Assembly: GCF_003751945.1 (NCBI RefSeq)
Contig: NZ_RJKL01000001.1
Location: forward strand, 7,086,501 to 7,150,500
DNA length: 64,000 nucleotides
DNA from: Couchioplanes caeruleus
GTDB lineage: Bacteria > Actinomycetota > Actinomycetes > Mycobacteriales > Micromonosporaceae
Direction of reading: 5' to 3'
Below the pieces are notes generated by a model. The model had not been told where the DNA came from. It ran no database searches and was given only the letters and a program-made list of their open reading frames with translations. The position numbers and the translations under genes are program-made. Positions 61,104-64,000 of this stretch are shown piece after piece. How positions within the stretch are numbered: position 1 is the stretch's first letter; each line of letters begins with the position of its first letter.

Positions 61104-61793
61104 ATGCCCGAACCGAGCACCGAGGGCATCGCCGTCGGCCTGTCCGAGACCGACCTCGGACCCGCCCGGCTGCAATTGTTCGGCGCCGACCCGCACCTGC
61201 TGGTCTTCGGCGACTCGGAAACCGGCAAGACCAACACCCTGCGGGTCATCACCGCCCAACTCATCCGCGTCCGCGAACCCGAAGACCTGGGCATCGTCGT
61301 GATCGACTACCGGCGCACCCTGCTCGGCGCCGTGCCCGACGAGTACCAGATGGCGTACTGCTCCACCCGTACGGCCACCGAGACGATGTCCACCGAACTC
61401 GCCCGCCTGATCACCGACCGGCTGCCGCCCTCGAACCTGACCGCCGAGCAGTTGCGGGGCCGGTCCTGGTGGCAAGGGCCCGAAATGGTGGTCGTCGTCG
61501 ACGACTACGACATGGTCGCGACCTCCGCCGGCAACCCGCTGCTGTCGTTGGTGGAGCTGCTGCCGTACGGCCGCGACGTGGGCCTGCATTTGATCTTGGC
61601 CCGCCGCGCCGGCGGGGCGAGCCGCGCCCTGTTCGACCCGCTGCTGCAGCGACTCGGGGACCTTGCCACCGCCGGGCTGCTGCATTCGGGCTCCCGCGGA
61701 GAAGGGCCCCTCGCCTGCGGGGTGCCGGCCACCCGACTCCCCGCCGGCCGCGCGATCTGGGCCCGCCACACTGCTCGCAGCGGGCCGTTTTGA
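61104..61793 (+). pseudogene. 3' part of an EccC-type (FtsK/SpoIIIE) T7SS ATPase gene
   Basis: 229 residues matching the last ATPase domain of EccC: GLSETDLGPARLQLFGADPH, Walker A VFGDSETGKTNTLRVI, Walker B VVVVDDYDMV and the closing LPAGRAIWARH. Full EccC has three such domains and about 1300 residues. The 5' part was removed by the IS5-type element directly upstream. It keeps an ATG 6 bp after the transposase stop. Confidence 0.85.
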
Positions 61794-62701
61794 GGCCGTC
61801 GCTGACCTCGGTCGCCGAGTCGATGCTGGATTTGATCGCCGCGGCGCAGCGCGGGCTGCGCCAGACGGCGGCGGACCTGCGCCAGTCCGCCGATGACTAC
61901 GACCGCACCGACTGGAGCGCAGCAGAGAGACAGTGGTCGGCGGCGCCGGGATGGAGCACCCCGTACGACTGGCGCGAGACCGACGTAGCGACGTCGAGCG
62001 CCGCCACCGTTGGGGGTAGCGGCGCGGTCCTGACGCTGGTGCCGCCGCCGTATGTCCGCGAGGCCGGCGAGGCCGAGGACAACCTCAAGAGTCTGTTCGG
62101 CACGATCAACACGATGATCGAAAAGCTGACCGGGTACGACATTCTCGGCACGGTCATGCCGCTGCTGCTCGGTGATTGGGGTGCCCTCAAGCGCATCGCC
62201 CGCGCCTACGGCGAGCTGGAAGTGGCCTGGCGCGCCGTGGCCGCCGACCTGGGCGAGGGTATGGATGTGCTGTCGGAGCACTGGGATTCCAGCGGTTCCG
62301 GCACGCTCGGGGCTTCCCGGGCGTTCGATTACCACCTGCGCTCCCGCTGGATGAAAGCGTTCGAGGCGCTCGCGCAGACGGCCGACACCATGCAGCAGAT
62401 GTGTGAGTCGATGGCCGCGCAGTACGAACACACCGTGAAAGGCCTGCTGTATACGCTGACGTACTTCCTTTCCCAGATCAAGAAGGGCCTGGGAAAGATC
62501 ATGGTTGCCACGAACTGGGCGAAGCTGGCCGCGGCGCTCTATGGTGTCGTGTCGTCGCTCTACGACCTGGTCGTGGACGGCGTCAAGCTGGCGGTGGAGC
62601 AGGTCCAGATGCTCATCGAGGGATTCGAGATGATCTCGGCGACGGTGGTCATGCTGCGCCACCAGATGGACGGCGACTTCGATGCCCTCAAGGCCGGGTG
62701 A
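61790..62701 (+). CDS. ESX-substrate-like helical protein
   Basis: 303 residues. TTG 61790 overlaps the EccC-like stop (TTGA); ATG 61823 is the alternative. It has an N-terminal helical region (DLIAAAQRGLRQTAADLRQS), a linker, then a WXG-like hairpin (LSEHWDSSGSGTLGASRAFD) and long helices (YHLRSRWMKAFEALAQTADT). It shares the GDW-x-AL block and order of domains with the protein at 25.5-26.6 kb. Probable T7SS target or accessory protein. Confidence 0.75.
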   Translation: MRPSLTSVAESMLDLIAAAQRGLRQTAADLRQSADDYDRTDWSAAERQWSAAPGWSTPYDWRETDVATSSAATVGGSGAVLTLVPPPYVREAGEAEDNLKSLFGTINTMIEKLTGYDILGTVMPLLLGDWGALKRIARAYGELEVAWRAVAADLGEGMDVLSEHWDSSGSGTLGASRAFDYHLRSRWMKAFEALAQTADTMQQMCESMAAQYEHTVKGLLYTLTYFLSQIKKGLGKIMVATNWAKLAAALYGVVSSLYDLVVDGVKLAVEQVQMLIEGFEMISATVVMLRHQMDGDFDALKAG

Positions 62702-63213
62702 GTGACATGAAGGTGCAAGCAGCAGACGGCCGTCAGTGGCGGGTGTTCCGCCGCCGACTGGCGTGGCGTCCTCGGCTCCCGCGATGGATTGTGGAGTGGT
62801 GGCCCGAGGGCTGGCCCGACGACAACATCATCGGCCTCGTCGTCGGGGTCTACGCGATGGTCCTGCTTCTGATCATGTCGCCGTTCCTGATCTGGTACCT
62901 GTTGTCCTGGCTGGTCTGCCTCATCGTGACACCGTTCGCCTGGCTCGCGCGGTCGACGCTGGGACGTCCCAGCCCCGTGATCGCATACTGGGAGGAGAAC
63001 CCGTGGGCCGAGTGGTGGGGCAGTGCGGACGGCCGAGGCGCGGCAGACGAGCTGGCGCAGCATGTCGCTGGTGAGGTGGCGCAGTTCGCGGCACCGCGCT
63101 CACTGGCCGCACCGCGACCCGAGCTGATCGAGCTGACAACGGTACGTGAGACGCCCATCGTCGAACGGATCGCCGCGCGCTGGCGGGCCCGGGGGACTGG
63201 CGCCAACGGCTAG
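62698..63213 (+). CDS. Membrane protein of the ESX-like operon
   Basis: 171 residues, GTG 62698 overlapping the previous stop. A Trp/Arg-rich start (RIVEWWPEGWPDD-type block) precedes two membrane helices (IIGLVVGVYAMVLLLIMSPF, LIWYLLSWLVCLIVTPFAWL) and a soluble tail. It parallels the small membrane protein in the 25.1-kb trio, but the gene order is reversed. Confidence 0.72.
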   Translation: MSDMKVQAADGRQWRVFRRRLAWRPRLPRWIVEWWPEGWPDDNIIGLVVGVYAMVLLLIMSPFLIWYLLSWLVCLIVTPFAWLARSTLGRPSPVIAYWEENPWAEWWGSADGRGAADELAQHVAGEVAQFAAPRSLAAPRPELIELTTVRETPIVERIAARWRARGTGANG

Positions 63214-63570
63214 CTGGAGGGATCAGCATCGTTGTTGACGCGGGCGATGGGTGGTGCGCCCGCGATGCTGGCTGGGTGATGCGCCGCCGTGAAAAATGCC
63301 CCCCGTTTACCCCCGAAAACTCCTACCAAGGGTTGACCAGCGGTGACAAGTGATGATCACCCTGCGGTAGCGTTTGCGCAGCTCAGCGCCAAGTTCTGAC
63401 AGGCGGTGACAAGTCCAATGTCACCGAGTTCGAGGAGCGTGACTTTCCGCTCAAGTAATGCTCTGCCGGCAGAGAAGGTCGCGGTGACGTGCCTGTGCTC
63501 AACCTTGGAGCCGCGACTGAGCTTCCCCCGCTGTCAACGGTCAGTTGGATCCAGTGGCCGCGGACACCCC
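63214..63570. other. Region upstream of the CHAT relic
   Basis: About 360 bp with no gene. GCGGTGACAAGT occurs twice (near 63340 and 63400), followed each time by a nearby ATCACC or TCACC, suggesting a repeated half-site. A TTGACC hexamer at about 63332 could be a -35 element. Confidence 0.35.
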
Positions 63571-63921
63571 GCTTTGATGGAGCGGTGGTTACCTGCCGTC
63601 GGTTGGGGCAGGCGCGAGGTCGTGTTAAGCGCCTGCAGCACGGGGTGGCGACCCAGCGAGGCCGAGACACTGCCGCTGACCGGCGATGACGCGCTGGGCC
63701 TGGTCGCGTCCTTCCTGGAGGCCGGCGCACGATTCGTACTCGCCAGCATCCCGCCCGCCCTGGACGAGGCCGCATTTGCCTTTGCCGTCGCCTGGCACCG
63801 GCACCGGCTCGGCGGTGCGAGCCCGCTCGCCGCCGTCCGGGCGACCCAGCTAGAGCTTCTGAAGCGGGCTGACCTGCCGCCTTGGTCCTGGGTAGGCATC
63901 ACCGGCTACGGCTGTCGATGA
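63571..63921 (+). pseudogene. CHAT-domain protease fragment
   Basis: The frame reads REVVLSACSTGWRPSEAETL, with the catalytic Cys of CHAT proteases, then GDDALGLVASFLEAGARFVL and GASPLAAVRATQLELLKRAD to a stop. The part with the catalytic His and any upstream repeats is missing. CHAT proteins are caspase-like proteases, several with defence roles. Confidence 0.7.
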
Positions 63922-63937
63922 TTGAAGGAGGTGCGAC

Positions 63938-64000
63938 ATGGCCTGGGATGAGCATGGCGACGTCGTAGTGATCGTGCCCGGCATCACCGGCAGCGTTCTG
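63938..64000 (+). CDS. Start of a lipase/LCAT-like alpha/beta hydrolase (cut by the window edge)
   Basis: Only 21 codons are visible. After AAGGAGG, ATG 63938 opens DVVVIVPGITGSVL, the oxyanion-loop start (VVxVPGIxGS) of lecithin-cholesterol-acyltransferase-like hydrolases. It follows the CHAT relic by 14 bp, so the two formed an operon. Confidence 0.65.
   Translation, partial: MAWDEHGDVVVIVPGITGSVL

Overview
The window is high-GC DNA with GTG and TTG starts, purine-rich Shine-Dalgarno sites, a pSAM2-type integrative element, type VII (ESX-like) gene fragments, very long secreted repeat proteins and many insertion sequences. This suggests a filamentous actinomycete, most likely of the Micromonosporaceae; the genus cannot be fixed from sequence reading alone. 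Most of the window is accessory genome: mobile elements, conflict systems and decaying genes outnumber housekeeping functions.

Layout. 0.3-3.9 kb: secreted subtilisin-like protease with Ig-like and beta-propeller repeats, followed by transposase relics. 4.9-12.0 kb: giant secreted RHS/YD-repeat protein with a variable C-terminal tip, a strong hairpin, and a multi-pass membrane protein that may be its immunity partner. 12.4-25.0 kb: an actinomycete integrative and conjugative element (AICE) anchored on the 3' half of a tRNA-Pro gene. It carries an integrase with a LacI-type DNA-binding insert, Xis, RepSA-like initiator, DUF2637 membrane protein, several small proteins, FtsK/TraB ATPase, SSB, and a regulator broken by a one-base frameshift and an IS630 insertion, then a creatininase-family enzyme. 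25.1-26.9 kb: three coupled genes of ESX-substrate type. 27.2-33.2 kb: an IS pile-up (ISAzo13-like and at least three IS5-family units) enclosing a DUF4253 gene and truncating an Ntn-hydrolase-like gene.

33.3-36.9 kb: a coiled-coil membrane-anchored protein, decayed DNA including a histidine-kinase relic, then an intact AbiEi/AbiEii-type toxin-antitoxin pair preceded by a perfect 17-bp inverted repeat. 37.1-44.3 kb: a segment bounded by 51-bp direct repeats (44/51 identical). It holds a T7SS-type relic fused to a lysyl-oxidase relic, an exported alanine-rich coiled-coil protein ending in a HINT domain plus a candidate RNase toxin, a small candidate immunity gene, and a tyrosine-recombinase fragment. 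44.3-46.1 kb: IS630 and IS701 copies joined by a deletion. 46.1-48.0 kb: a STAS plus STAS/HATPase pair typical of partner-switching control.

49.6-58.6 kb: a small metabolic cluster with LAL-type relic, TetR regulator, alpha/beta hydrolase, FAD monooxygenase, GMC oxidoreductase, aldehyde-dehydrogenase and SDR relics, ketosynthase and acyl-CoA ligase. Two of its genes carry frameshifts, so it may be decaying. 58.7-60.1 kb: hypothetical genes including an OrtA-like protein and the tail of a quinone oxidoreductase. 60.1-64.0 kb: an IS5-type transposase that has cut off the 5' part of an EccC-type ATPase gene, two ESX-like downstream genes, a CHAT-domain relic and the first codons of a lipase-like gene at the window edge.

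Common themes are toxin delivery and immunity (RHS, HINT toxin, AbiE, DUF4253, ESX substrates) and repeated IS-driven gene breakage. Family names rest on motifs read by eye; no database search was run.
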